NCBI GenBank assembly: GCA_964444365.1
Contig: CAYUHJ010000001.1
Span: 67,805-131,804 of the forward strand
Length of the DNA stretch: 64,000 nt
Reading direction: 5' to 3'
Origin: CAYUHJ01 sp964444365
GTDB lineage: Bacteria; Planctomycetota; Planctomycetia; Gemmatales; Gemmataceae
Part shown: positions 41,915 to 50,371 of the stretch, piece after piece
Position numbering within the stretch: the first letter of the stretch is position 1
Layout of the letters: each line of letters begins with the position of its first letter
Notes under the pieces: model-generated
What the model was told of the DNA's origin: nothing
What the model saw: only the letters and a program-made list of their open reading frames with translations
Databases searched by the model: none
Program-made: the position numbers and the translations under genes

Positions 41915-42313
41915 CTACCGCCCGGACTCGAACACCCAGACGTAGTTCCGCTCCAGCAGGTCCCGGCCGATCTCCCACTGCTTCCCGAACTCGGCCGCCG
42001 CCTTCGGGGACGCCTTCCACTGCAATTCCCAGGTCTTCACCAGCGGCTTCGCGTTCCCGATGGCGCGGTTCAGCCGCAACTGGAACGCGGGGGCCCGCCC
42101 CTTGGCGTCGAGCTCGATCGAGAACCAGAACGCCTTCCCGGACTTCAGTTCCTTGACGGCCTTCCACTCGCCGTCGCCCCACCGGTACTCGAAGTTGAAG
42201 GTCAGGTCCTTCGTGTTGTTGTTGACCGTCACGACGGCATACTTGTTGTCCGCGGCGAACGCCGGGCCGCCGATCAGAACCAGGGCGAACGCGATGAGGG
42301 CAGGGCGGGTCAC
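41915..42313 (-). CDS. Small secreted protein of unknown function
   Basis: 132 residues from GTG 42313, beginning the signal peptide TRPALIAFALVLIGGPAFA. The mature part is a beta-rich domain: YAVVTVNNNTKDLTFNFEYR, WKAVKELKSGKAFWFSIEL and APAFQLRLNRAIG. The pattern of alternating strands and NN-x-T suggests a small beta-sandwich. No family recognised. Confidence 0.7.
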   Translation of the reverse strand: MTRPALIAFALVLIGGPAFAADNKYAVVTVNNNTKDLTFNFEYRWGDGEWKAVKELKSGKAFWFSIELDAKGRAPAFQLRLNRAIGNAKPLVKTWELQWKASPKAAAEFGKQWEIGRDLLERNYVWVFESGR

Positions 42314-42379
42314 GGGCAGCCTCCGGGGTGTCTCGTGAAAATGACCGTAGGACACGCAACGGGGCAACGCAAGTTTCGC

Positions 42380-43366
42380 TCACACCCCGGGTCGGTACGC
42401 CAGCCCGGTCGTCTCGGTGATCGTCTCGGCGATGGCCTCCGCGGTCTCCCGCTTCGTCGCCACGAACGCGACCGCGTCCGTGCTGCCGTACACGTCGCAC
42501 AGCCGCACGGCGAACCGCTCCGGGCGGATGACCATCAGGTAGAAGATGACCCCCGGCAGGATGCACAGTGTGAACAGGTACAGGCACACCAGCACGGCCA
42601 CCACTCCCGCCCCCTGCGTGGCGGTGATCGCGACCGCCTGGCTCTTTTTCCAGGGGATCTTGATCACCGGCCACTTCAGGAACCCGATCCGCCGGACGCG
42701 GTGGATCGTCGTCTTCCCCTGGGCCGTGCGGCGGACGAGCAAAGAGTCGAACGTCCCGACGACGAACGCCTGCAGCACCCCCTGGATGAACAGGTTCGCG
42801 ATTCCCGCGCACGCCCAGCCCTCCAGCCCGAACGACGCCAGCATGATGACGACGTTGACGACCTGCGCCGCCCCGAACAGTTGCAGCCGCCACGTCAGCG
42901 GCCAGCCCTCCTCCCACTCGCGAGTGATCGGCTGGAACGTCCGTTTCTGCTTCCGTTCCCCGGTGCCGAGGTCGCGGCCACAGTGGACGCACAGCGTCGC
43001 GTCGAGCGGCAACTCGCCCCGGCAGTGCGGGCACGGCTTCGTCCCGGTGCCGGGAACGGCGTAGGGTTGAACGTCGTCGTCGGACTCGTCCTGCGTCCCT
43101 GCGAGAAGCGGTGGGCCGGTTGGCTCGTCGCTCTCGAAGTTGGGCCGGGAATCGCGCGGGTCGGCGGCCGGTTTTGCAACTCTCGGTGGGCGGCCGGCGT
43201 CAGCCGGCTGAGGTTTGACCTCCTCCGGTGCCGGCTCCGCGTTCCGCAGCGCTTCCGGCACCGGCGCGTAGTACCCGCACTCCGGGCAGCGGACCTTCGC
43301 CCGCGCGTGCCCCGCGGGCACGTCCACCGTGCCGCCGCAGTTCGGACAGTCCACGCGGGAGGCCAT
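42380..43366 (-). CDS. Double zinc-ribbon membrane protein
   Basis: 328 residues from ATG 43366. Zinc ribbon 1 at residues 5-31 (CPNCGG and CPECGYY), a Pro/Asp-rich linker, and zinc ribbon 2 near 115-135 (PCPHCRGELPLDATLCVHCG). Three to four membrane segments follow, around AAQVVNVVIMLASFGL, AGIANLFIQGVLQAFVVGTF and GVVAVLVCLYLFTLCILPG. The C-terminus (STDAVAFVATKRETAEAIAE) is cytoplasmic. Zinc ribbon plus membrane proteins of this layout are common in planctomycetes, and their role is unknown. Confidence 0.8.
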   Translation of the reverse strand: MASRVDCPNCGGTVDVPAGHARAKVRCPECGYYAPVPEALRNAEPAPEEVKPQPADAGRPPRVAKPAADPRDSRPNFESDEPTGPPLLAGTQDESDDDVQPYAVPGTGTKPCPHCRGELPLDATLCVHCGRDLGTGERKQKRTFQPITREWEEGWPLTWRLQLFGAAQVVNVVIMLASFGLEGWACAGIANLFIQGVLQAFVVGTFDSLLVRRTAQGKTTIHRVRRIGFLKWPVIKIPWKKSQAVAITATQGAGVVAVLVCLYLFTLCILPGVIFYLMVIRPERFAVRLCDVYGSTDAVAFVATKRETAEAIAETITETTGLAYRPGV

Positions 43367-43502
43367 CGAAAATTCCCGGGCCGGTTCGAGTGGGCGGACG
43401 TTCACCAACGCGGGGCGACGCTGTAAGATGAGACGGTGTCAGTTTAGGGACTGATCTCAGCAGTGTTCGTGTTGTGACCAGAAGCCCGCAATTTGCGACT
43501 TT

Positions 43503-43683
43503 CTTCAGGCCAACGGCCTGGGAGTATTCAGCCCTGGGCAACGCCCAGGGTTGCGGTGAGTTGAGGGTTTCAGACCGAAGGTCTAAGACAAGCTTGTGTC
43601 AGGCCTTCGGCCTGAATTCGGGGGTGGGCTTCCAACCCAGGGCGATGCCCTGGGCTGAATACTCCCAGCCCGTTGGGCTGAAG
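43503..43683. repeat. Compound cruciform repeat upstream of the SbcC-like gene
   Basis: Nested palindromes within a larger inverted repeat. The outer arms run about 50 bases: CTTCAGGCCAACGGCCTGGG then AGTATTCAGCCCTGGGC on the left, and the complement ending CCCGTTGGGCTGAAG on the right, with a few mismatches. Each arm is itself made of short hairpins such as CCCTGGGCAACGCCCAGGG, and the centre holds CAGGCCTTCGGCCTG and GACCGAAGGTC. It occupies the only long gene-free stretch of this region (43367-43763); nothing else is recognised there. Confidence 0.85.
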
Positions 43684-43763
43684 AACGGTCACACGTCCGC
43701 ACTCACCGTCATGGCACGAAGCTGTCTCGGGACGTTTCGTATCTTTTCCCGTCGGAACCCTCC

Positions 43764-46700
43764 ATGATCCCCCAGCGATTCCGACTGTCCGGGTTCCTCT
43801 CGTACAAGGACGAACAGGTCATCCCGTTCGGGGCGGCCCCGCTCTGGATGCTCGCCGGGTCCAACGGCAGCGGGAAGTCCGCGGTGTTCGACGCCCTCAC
43901 GTATGCCCTGTTCGGCTACCACCGCGGCGGCTCGCAGAACGCTTCGGAACTCATCAACAAGGACTCGTCCGCCCTCGCCGTCGAGTTCGATTTCAAGCTC
44001 GACCACCACCTCTATCGCATCAAGCGGACTCTGAAGCGCAACCCGAAGGGGAGCATCGCCGGCACCCAGCAGATCTTCCAGCACGTTACCGGGGAAACGT
44101 GGGAGCCGGTCCCGGACACCGGGAAAAAAGCGGACTTCGACAAGTGGATTCACGACCACGTCGGCCTGAACTACGAGACGTTTACCTCGTCCGTGCTGCT
44201 GCTTCAGGGGAAGGCGGAAAAGCTGCTCGACTCCAAGCCGAGCGGACGGGCGGAGGTGCTGGCGGGGATCGTCGACCTCGAACGCTACCAGCGGCTGCAC
44301 GAGTCGGCGAACTCGCGGAAGCTCGAGCTTCGTTCCCGTTTGGAGGCACTTTCGCACCAGACGGCCGCGGTCCCGGACGTGTCCGACATGGAGTACCTGC
44401 TGGCGATCAACGCCATCGAGGACGCCGAGAAGGCCCGGAAGGACGCCCAAGCCGAGATCGATGCGCTGCGGGAAGTCGAGGCGCAATCCCGGCGGTGGGT
44501 GGACGCGAAGGCCCGGCTGACGGCGGCCCAGGCGAAGCTGGCGGCGGCCCAGCACGTCCTCGCGGACGCGGTGCGGATCGAACAGCGGCACGCGCGGTTT
44601 CAGGAACTCCGGGCGATCCTGCCGGCCGTCAACACGATCCTCGCCAAGCGGACGGAACTCCGCGATTCCCAGACGAAAACCGCCCACTTCGAGAAACTCC
44701 GGGCCGAGGCGGTCGAACGCAAGTCCGCGGCCGAGCACGCCCACGAGCAGGCGAAGCAGAAGCGGGCGAACCTCCAAAAGACCCTCGCCGCGGACGAGGC
44801 CAAGCTCGCGGCCGGCAGCACCCGGCTTCGCGAGCTGGCCGGTGTGCTCGAAAAAGTCCGCCTCGCGGACGAGCAGCAGACCGAACTCGACCGCCACGAG
44901 GAGGAACTCGCCCGGCTCCCCGCCAACCCGGAAGCCGCCCTGCGGAAGGCCGAGGACGAGGTCGCCCGCCTGACGGAACTGAATCGCGTGCTGCCGATCC
45001 TCGAACGCTTCCAGGTCGAGCGCCACGGCCTCGCGGAGGCCCAGAAGGCGGAAGCGGCCGCGAAGCAGGAACTCGCCGACATTCAGAAACAAGGGGAAAA
45101 ACTGAAGGCCGACCTCGCCGCCGCGGAGCCGCTGGCCGAACGCGCGAAGGAGGCCCGCGGCCGGGCCGAAGCGCAAGTCGCGGTGACGAAGGCCCAGGCC
45201 GAGCAAGCCGCCGCGCTAGCGGACGAGTTCGCCACGCTGAGGGGAAAGAAGTCCTGCCGGGCGTGCGGCCAGCCGCTGACGAAGCAGCACTTCGAGGAAG
45301 AGAAGGCCAAGCGGGACCAAGAACGCGCCGCCGCCGAGGGTGCCCATCGGGCGGCGCTCGAAGCCCAAACCTCTGCGGTTGCCGCCGAGCGGGAGCAATC
45401 GGCGCGTCTCGCGAAGCTGAACGCGGACATCGTGAAGATGCGAGAATCCTACGCTTCCCAGCGGGAGACCTCGAAGCAAGCCGCCTCCGAAGTGAAGCGA
45501 CTCACGGACTCGCTCGGATTGCGGTACGCGGAGATGCCCGAGCCGTACCGCTCCCTCATTGCGAAGTCCCCGCCGGCGGACTGGACCGCCACCAAATACC
45601 CGGAACGGGACGAACTCGCGGGGCTTCGCCGGGACGCGGCCGCCCTCGAAGCCGCGAGACGCGCCCTCCGCGAAACGCAGGCCGTCCACACGAAGTGGGG
45701 CCAGCTCCGGGCCAAAGCCGACTCCACCCGGCAAACGCTCGAACGCCTCCGGGCCGGCCAGCCGACCGACCCGACGAAGTTGCGGGCGGAACAGCACGCG
45801 CTTCAATCGCAGGAAAAGACGCTCGTGTCGAGCATCCGCGGCGCGAAGCAGGAGGTCGCCGTCGCCGAGACGGACGCGGACAAGCACGCCCGCGAGGCCC
45901 ACCTCGCCTCCCAGCAGCTCGGCGACGCGGCCGGGAAACTGCACACCGAGGAACAGACCCGAAAACACGTCCAGGACGCCATCGACCGCGCGAAGGCCGG
46001 GCTGCCCGAGAAGTGGCAGAAGGAAGTCACCGAGGCGGGGCTGTCCCAGCACAGCACCTGGAAGGGCGAGTTCGACGAACTCCTCGCGGAGAACGTCGAG
46101 GCGAAGTTCCAGCAACTCGCCGTCGCCCGCGGCGGGCTGACCACGATGCGGCAAGAAATCTTCGCCGCCGAGACGGACGTGAACGCCTTCCCCGAGGCCG
46201 CCCGCCGGCCGCCGGACGAGGTCAAGTTGCTGCTCGCCGGGGCCCGGCATGTCTTCGACGACCGCGACCTCGCCCTTCAGGAAGCCCGCCGGAAGAAGGA
46301 CGAACTCGACGGCTACCGCACCCAGCGGGCCAAGCTGGGCGACCAGTACAAGAAGTCCGACGCGGAGTTCAACCGCTACAAGATCCTGTCCGAACTGCTC
46401 GGGCGCGACCGCCTCCAGCGCCACCTCGTCCGGCAGGCGGAACGGCAAATCGTCGACTACGCGAACGCCGTCCTCGACCGCCTTTCGGACGGCCAGCTGT
46501 TCCTCAAACTCGTCGGCAGCGACGACGGCACCGAGCGCGCCCTGGACCTGGAGTGCTCGAACCGCGTTACCGGTGGCTCCCCGATCAACGTCGCGTTCCT
46601 GAGCGGCAGCCAGCGGTTCCGCGTCGCCGTCAGCCTCGCCCTCGCCATCGGCCAGTACGCGAGCAAGCAGCACCGCCCGATCGAGAGTGTCATCATCGAC

Positions 46701-46886
46701 GAGGGGTTCGGCTGCCTCGACCGCCAGGGCCGGCAGGTGATGATCCAGGAACTGCAGAACCTCCGCGGGCACCTGCAGTGCATCCTGCTGGTCAGCCACC
46801 AGGAGGAGTTCGCGGACGCCTTCGCCGACGGCTACCGGTTCGAGCTGCAAGGCGGCGCGACGAAAGTGAGCCGTTTCCAGAAGTGA
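43764..46886 (+). CDS. SbcC/Rad50-like SMC-family ATPase with zinc hook
   Basis: 1040 residues. Walker A is AGSNGSGKSAVFDALTYALF at residues 31-50. Two coiled-coil arms (about 170-480 and 520-880) flank a zinc hook, Cys498-x-x-Cys501 in KKSCRACGQPLTK. The C-terminal head has the signature VAFLSGSQRFRVAVSLALAI and Walker B VIIDEGFGCLDRQG. The family's partner SbcD/Mre11 nuclease processes DNA ends and hairpins with it. No sbcD gene lies on either side, where it is often found. Cytoplasmic, DNA-associated. Confidence 0.93.
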   Translation: MIPQRFRLSGFLSYKDEQVIPFGAAPLWMLAGSNGSGKSAVFDALTYALFGYHRGGSQNASELINKDSSALAVEFDFKLDHHLYRIKRTLKRNPKGSIAGTQQIFQHVTGETWEPVPDTGKKADFDKWIHDHVGLNYETFTSSVLLLQGKAEKLLDSKPSGRAEVLAGIVDLERYQRLHESANSRKLELRSRLEALSHQTAAVPDVSDMEYLLAINAIEDAEKARKDAQAEIDALREVEAQSRRWVDAKARLTAAQAKLAAAQHVLADAVRIEQRHARFQELRAILPAVNTILAKRTELRDSQTKTAHFEKLRAEAVERKSAAEHAHEQAKQKRANLQKTLAADEAKLAAGSTRLRELAGVLEKVRLADEQQTELDRHEEELARLPANPEAALRKAEDEVARLTELNRVLPILERFQVERHGLAEAQKAEAAAKQELADIQKQGEKLKADLAAAEPLAERAKEARGRAEAQVAVTKAQAEQAAALADEFATLRGKKSCRACGQPLTKQHFEEEKAKRDQERAAAEGAHRAALEAQTSAVAAEREQSARLAKLNADIVKMRESYASQRETSKQAASEVKRLTDSLGLRYAEMPEPYRSLIAKSPPADWTATKYPERDELAGLRRDAAALEAARRALRETQAVHTKWGQLRAKADSTRQTLERLRAGQPTDPTKLRAEQHALQSQEKTLVSSIRGAKQEVAVAETDADKHAREAHLASQQLGDAAGKLHTEEQTRKHVQDAIDRAKAGLPEKWQKEVTEAGLSQHSTWKGEFDELLAENVEAKFQQLAVARGGLTTMRQEIFAAETDVNAFPEAARRPPDEVKLLLAGARHVFDDRDLALQEARRKKDELDGYRTQRAKLGDQYKKSDAEFNRYKILSELLGRDRLQRHLVRQAERQIVDYANAVLDRLSDGQLFLKLVGSDDGTERALDLECSNRVTGGSPINVAFLSGSQRFRVAVSLALAIGQYASKQHRPIESVIIDEGFGCLDRQGRQVMIQELQNLRGHLQCILLVSHQEEFADAFADGYRFELQGGATKVSRFQK

Positions 46887-46943
46887 GCCCGGATCAGGGG
46901 CCGTCGAGGATCAACACCGTGTTATCCATCGGGAAGTTTGATG

Positions 46944-46998
46944 TGTGGCACCGGCCTCAGGCCGGTGAAGGCTGCACCGGCCAGAGGCCGGTGCCACA
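46944..46998. repeat. Inverted repeat TGTGGCACCGGCCT family
   Basis: The arms TGTGGCACCGGCCTC and GAGGCCGGTGCCACA are exact complements over 15 bases, with smaller hairpins inside (CCGGCCTCAGGCCGG and CCGGCCAGAGGCCGG). It lies between the converging sbcC-like gene and the thioredoxin-like gene, so it may also end transcripts. Confidence 0.8.
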
Positions 46999-47027
46999 AG
47001 CCAAAACACGTTTCAGGAACAGAACGG

Positions 47028-47687
47028 TTACTTCCCGCCCACTTTCGCTTCCTTCTCGGCGACCGCGAGGATTTCCTTGATGTCGTCCTCGGTCGGCGGC
47101 TTGTCGGCGGAAAAACCCCACTTCTTGACGAGCTTCATGCGGTGGTAAACGATCACCGTCAGGTCGTCGCCCTCGCCGATCTTCCAGGCTTCCGTCGTGG
47201 GGGACTTGCCGGCGGCGATCGCGAACGGGACGAGGGTCGCCTTCAACTGCTCCGCGAGGGCCTTCACCGCGGCGGCCTTCTCGGCACGGGTTTCGTCCTC
47301 GGGGTATTCCTTCTCCAGCGTCAGGAACTGGACGAACGCCGCGGCCCGGCTCGCCCGGTACTTTTGAACGTAGGCGTTCAGTTGCTTCACGAGCTTCGCC
47401 AGCGGCGCGTCCTCGCCGGCCGGGACGGTGCGGGCGAACACGGCGACGACGGGGTTCAGCCCGTTGTCCGTGACGAGGTCGTGCATCTTCGCGGTGCGGT
47501 TGCGGACGTTCTTCGGGTCGAAGCGCTCGTCCGACACGATGAACGCCCGGAAGCTGGCGGGAACCGGTTCCGCGGCGGGGGCCTTGTCGTCCGCCTTCTT
47601 GTCGTCCTTTTTCTCGTCCTGGGCGAACGCGGCCGCCGTCAGGAGCCCGGCCAGCAGACACGCCCCGAATGCCGAACGCCGACGCAT
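47028..47687 (-). CDS. Secreted protein of unknown function
   Basis: 219 residues. Signal peptide MRRRSAFGACLLAGLLTAAAF, then a Lys/Asp-rich spacer (DEKKDDKKADDKAPAAEP). The rest looks like an alpha/beta fold: FRAFIVSDERFDPKNVRNR, GLNPVVAVFARTVP, LVKQLNAYVQKYRASRAAAF and DDLTVIVYHRMKLVKKWGFS. The strand-helix pattern hints at a thioredoxin-like fold, but no CxxC is present. Function not recognised. Confidence 0.72.
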   Translation of the reverse strand: MRRRSAFGACLLAGLLTAAAFAQDEKKDDKKADDKAPAAEPVPASFRAFIVSDERFDPKNVRNRTAKMHDLVTDNGLNPVVAVFARTVPAGEDAPLAKLVKQLNAYVQKYRASRAAAFVQFLTLEKEYPEDETRAEKAAAVKALAEQLKATLVPFAIAAGKSPTTEAWKIGEGDDLTVIVYHRMKLVKKWGFSADKPPTEDDIKEILAVAEKEAKVGGK

Positions 47688-47878
47688 GGCGGCTCCCCCG
47701 GTCCCGTGCGGAACATCGCTACGCTGTTAGCGTGACGCCTGCGGCCGGTCGCGTCAAGCGGCGGATGTCGGGGGAGTCGACGGGCCGGCCCGCACCGCCC
47801 GCGCGACCCGCCCCTTGCCGTCGTCCGGTGCGGCCGGATAACATCGAACATTCCCCCCGACCGACCGGGAAGGTTCCC

Positions 47879-49180
47879 ATGCCGTTCGACGTCCGCTGCC
47901 CGGAGTGCTCGTCCCGCCTGCGGCTCGACGACAAGCCGTCCCCACGGGAAGAGATCGAGTGCCCGAAGTGCGGGTCGACGTTCACCGGCAAGGAGGGCCT
48001 TGCCGCGGCGAAGGCGGTCGCGGACGAGCCGCCCAGGAAGAAGCCGGCCCCGAAGCCGAAGGCCGCCGAACCCGCCGCACCGGAAAAGAAGAAGGTCGCC
48101 AAGAGCAAAGACTTTTTGCCCCGCGACCTGTCCAACCCGCTGCCGATCCTGGCGATCATCGCGGCCAGTTTCTTCGCCTACATCGTGCTGACGTGGTTCA
48201 TCCTCGACCAGATCGGCAAGGCCGGTCGGGTCGAAGACATGATCGGGATGGTGCCCGCGGAGTGTAACTGGAACCGCGGGGCGAACCTCCGCCACCTCGC
48301 GCGGTACCCCGGCTACAAGGACGTGCTCGACCGCTACGCCCCGGCCAACATCCGGGCCGGACTGACGGACATCGCGACCGCCGCGAAGCTGAAGGAAGAG
48401 GACGGCCTCGACTACCTGATCGTCAGCAAGAGCAAGCCGTCCGCGGCCGTGCTCTACGTGTTGCGGCTGCGCACCGAGTTCTCCCAGGACACGCTCGCCA
48501 AGGGGCTCGAAGGGAACCCGGAGACGATCGACGGCGAGAAGTGTTTTCGCCTCCCCGCGAAGGGGGAGAACTTCCTCAGCGGCGGTATCTTCTACATGCC
48601 GACCCGCCGGCACGTCGTCGTGGCGCAGGGGATCGGGCAGGACGAACTCATCCGGGGGAGCATCGCGGCCCGCAAGGACAAGAAGAAGTCGCTCGTCCCG
48701 AACCTGACGGACGCCGGGCAGCTGGCCGTCCGCGGGCACACCTGGGTCGTGATTCGACGCACGGGCGGGATGGAGCAGTTCGGCAGCGCCGCGGCCGCGG
48801 AACTGTCCAAGGACGCAATGCGGAACGTGGCCAACGCCATCGACAAGTCGAAGGTCATCGCCGCGTGGAACTCGTTCGGGGCGAACATCCGGTTCGGCTA
48901 CGCCATCGACTGCGGCACCGAGAGCACCGCCTCCAGCCTCGCGAAAAACCTCAAGGACGGCCCCATGGGCAAGGGGGACGACTCGGAAGCCCCCAACTCG
49001 CTCAAGCAGGTCGCGGGGTTCGTCCGCCAGAAGGAGTTCGGCGCGTTCATGTCCGACTTGAGTTATCGCACCTCCGGTTCGGCCGGTTACCTGATCGCCA
49101 ACATGTCCCCGACGGAGAAGGGGAAGCAAATGTTGCAGAACCTGAACCTCCAGAACTTCGGGGACAGCCAGAACCCGTGA
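47879..49180 (+). CDS. Zinc-ribbon membrane protein upstream of queC
   Basis: 433 residues. N-terminal zinc ribbon (CPECSSRLRLDD and IECPKCGSTF), a Lys/Pro/Ala-rich linker, and one membrane helix at about 90-110 (LPILAIIAASFFAYIVLTWF). The C-terminal 320 residues are outside the membrane, with phrases such as ADGLDYLIVSKSK-like and RHVVVAQGIGQDELIRGSIA, and resemble DUF-type substrate-free proteins with a repeated alpha-beta pattern. Its stop overlaps the queC GTG start (GTGA), so translation is coupled. No known family link to queuosine. Confidence 0.78.
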   Translation: MPFDVRCPECSSRLRLDDKPSPREEIECPKCGSTFTGKEGLAAAKAVADEPPRKKPAPKPKAAEPAAPEKKKVAKSKDFLPRDLSNPLPILAIIAASFFAYIVLTWFILDQIGKAGRVEDMIGMVPAECNWNRGANLRHLARYPGYKDVLDRYAPANIRAGLTDIATAAKLKEEDGLDYLIVSKSKPSAAVLYVLRLRTEFSQDTLAKGLEGNPETIDGEKCFRLPAKGENFLSGGIFYMPTRRHVVVAQGIGQDELIRGSIAARKDKKKSLVPNLTDAGQLAVRGHTWVVIRRTGGMEQFGSAAAAELSKDAMRNVANAIDKSKVIAAWNSFGANIRFGYAIDCGTESTASSLAKNLKDGPMGKGDDSEAPNSLKQVAGFVRQKEFGAFMSDLSYRTSGSAGYLIANMSPTEKGKQMLQNLNLQNFGDSQNP

Positions 49181-49851
49181 CGCCGTTCCCCACCCCCCTC
49201 GCGGTCCTGGTCAGCGGCGGGGTCGACAGCGCGGTCCTGCTCGCCGAGGCGGTCCGGGCCGGCGGGGTTGTGTTCCCGCTGTACGTCGAAGTCGGCTCCG
49301 CGTGGGAGCCGACCGAACGGGAGTACCTGACCCGCTTCCTCGCCGCGGTCGCCGCCCCGAATCTCCGGCCGTTGACCGTCTTTCGCGAACCGATCGCCGA
49401 GGTGTACGGCCCGCACTGGAGTCTGACCGGCGACGGCGTCCCCGGCTCGGACACGCCCGATTCCTCGGTATTCCTGCCGGGCCGCAACGTGCTCCTGCTG
49501 GCGAAGCCGCTGCTGTGGTGCCACCTCCACGGCGTCCCCGCACTCGCGACTGCCCCCCTCGGCTCGAACCCGTTCCCGGACGCCACGCCGGCGTTCTACG
49601 ACGGCTTCGCGACCGTGGTCAACCTCGCCGTGGGTGGGACCGTCCGGGTGCTCCGCCCCTACTCGGACCTGGGCCTGCACAAGTCCGACGTCCTGACGCG
49701 GTGCGCCGGCGTCCCCCTGGATCTGACGTTCTCGTGCATCCGCCCCGTCCGCGGCCTCCACTGCGGAACCTGCAACAAGTGCGCGGAACGCCGAGCCGGC
49801 TTCCGCGACGCGGGCCTCCCCGACCCGACCGCCTACGCGACCCCCAGGTGA
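49177..49851 (+). CDS. queC: 7-cyano-7-deazaguanine synthase QueC
   Basis: 224 residues from GTG 49177. ATP-dependent synthase that converts 7-carboxy-7-deazaguanine to preQ0. PP-loop VLVSGGVDSAVLLAEA at the start, FLPGRNVLLLAKPLL in the middle, and a zinc-binding end CIRPVRGLHCGTCNKCAERR. Followed after 3 bases by queD; queE lies at 39803. preQ0 feeds queuosine in tRNA or other deazapurines in DNA; downstream genes that would decide are not here. Confidence 0.92.
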   Translation: MTPFPTPLAVLVSGGVDSAVLLAEAVRAGGVVFPLYVEVGSAWEPTEREYLTRFLAAVAAPNLRPLTVFREPIAEVYGPHWSLTGDGVPGSDTPDSSVFLPGRNVLLLAKPLLWCHLHGVPALATAPLGSNPFPDATPAFYDGFATVVNLAVGGTVRVLRPYSDLGLHKSDVLTRCAGVPLDLTFSCIRPVRGLHCGTCNKCAERRAGFRDAGLPDPTAYATPR

Positions 49852-49854
49852 TCC

Positions 49855-50259
49855 ATGTTCCGCGTCACGAAGGAAATCCAATTCTGCTACGGGCACCGGC
49901 TGTTGAACTACGCCGGGAAGTGTCGGATGCTGCACGGGCACAACGGCCGGGCGGTCGTCACCTGCGAGGGGCCGGACCTCGACGGGCTGGGGATGCTGAT
50001 CGACTTCTCCCGGATGAAGGCCGTCCTGGGGGCGTGGATCGACGCCACCCTCGACCACAAGATGCTGCTGCACGAGCACGACCCGATCATCCCCGAACTC
50101 GTCCGCCAGGGGGAGCCGTTCGTGACCCTGCCGGTGAACCCGACGGCCGAGAACATCGCCAAGATGATCTTCGACGTGGCCCGCACGGAGGGATTCCCGG
50201 TCGTCGAGGTGACGCTCTGGGAGACGGAGAACTCGTTCGCCACGTACACCGGCGGGTGA
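49855..50259 (+). CDS. queD: 6-carboxytetrahydropterin synthase QueD
   Basis: 134 residues. Converts dihydroneopterin triphosphate to 6-carboxytetrahydropterin, the first committed step to preQ0. Zinc ligands: His in FCYGHRLLNY and the pair in CRMLHGHNGRA; Cys in KCRM is catalytic; LDHKMLLHEHDP and late Glu in VTLWETENSFATY complete the site. Starts 3 bases after queC, so the two form one transcription unit. Confidence 0.95.
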   Translation: MFRVTKEIQFCYGHRLLNYAGKCRMLHGHNGRAVVTCEGPDLDGLGMLIDFSRMKAVLGAWIDATLDHKMLLHEHDPIIPELVRQGEPFVTLPVNPTAENIAKMIFDVARTEGFPVVEVTLWETENSFATYTGG

Positions 50260-50325
50260 CGTGCTTCCCGCCGGGACGGTGAAGATTCGTCGCCAAGCGG
50301 GACGAACTCTCCTGGGGAGCGGGGA

Positions 50326-50331
50326 TACACT
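50326..50331 (+). promoter_or_regulatory. Possible -10 element for the YcjX-like gene
   Basis: TACACT lies 40 bases before the YcjX-like start, in the 112-base gap after queD. It suggests the gene has its own promoter. Confidence 0.3.
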
Positions 50332-50371
50332 AGCACCGCCGCCCGCCCCCCACGCCACCGGTAGGTTTCCC

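Noticed and set aside
43503..43683. Repeated palindromes considered as a CRISPR array
   Set aside because: No regular repeat-spacer spacing, and the units are inverted rather than direct. No cas genes are present.
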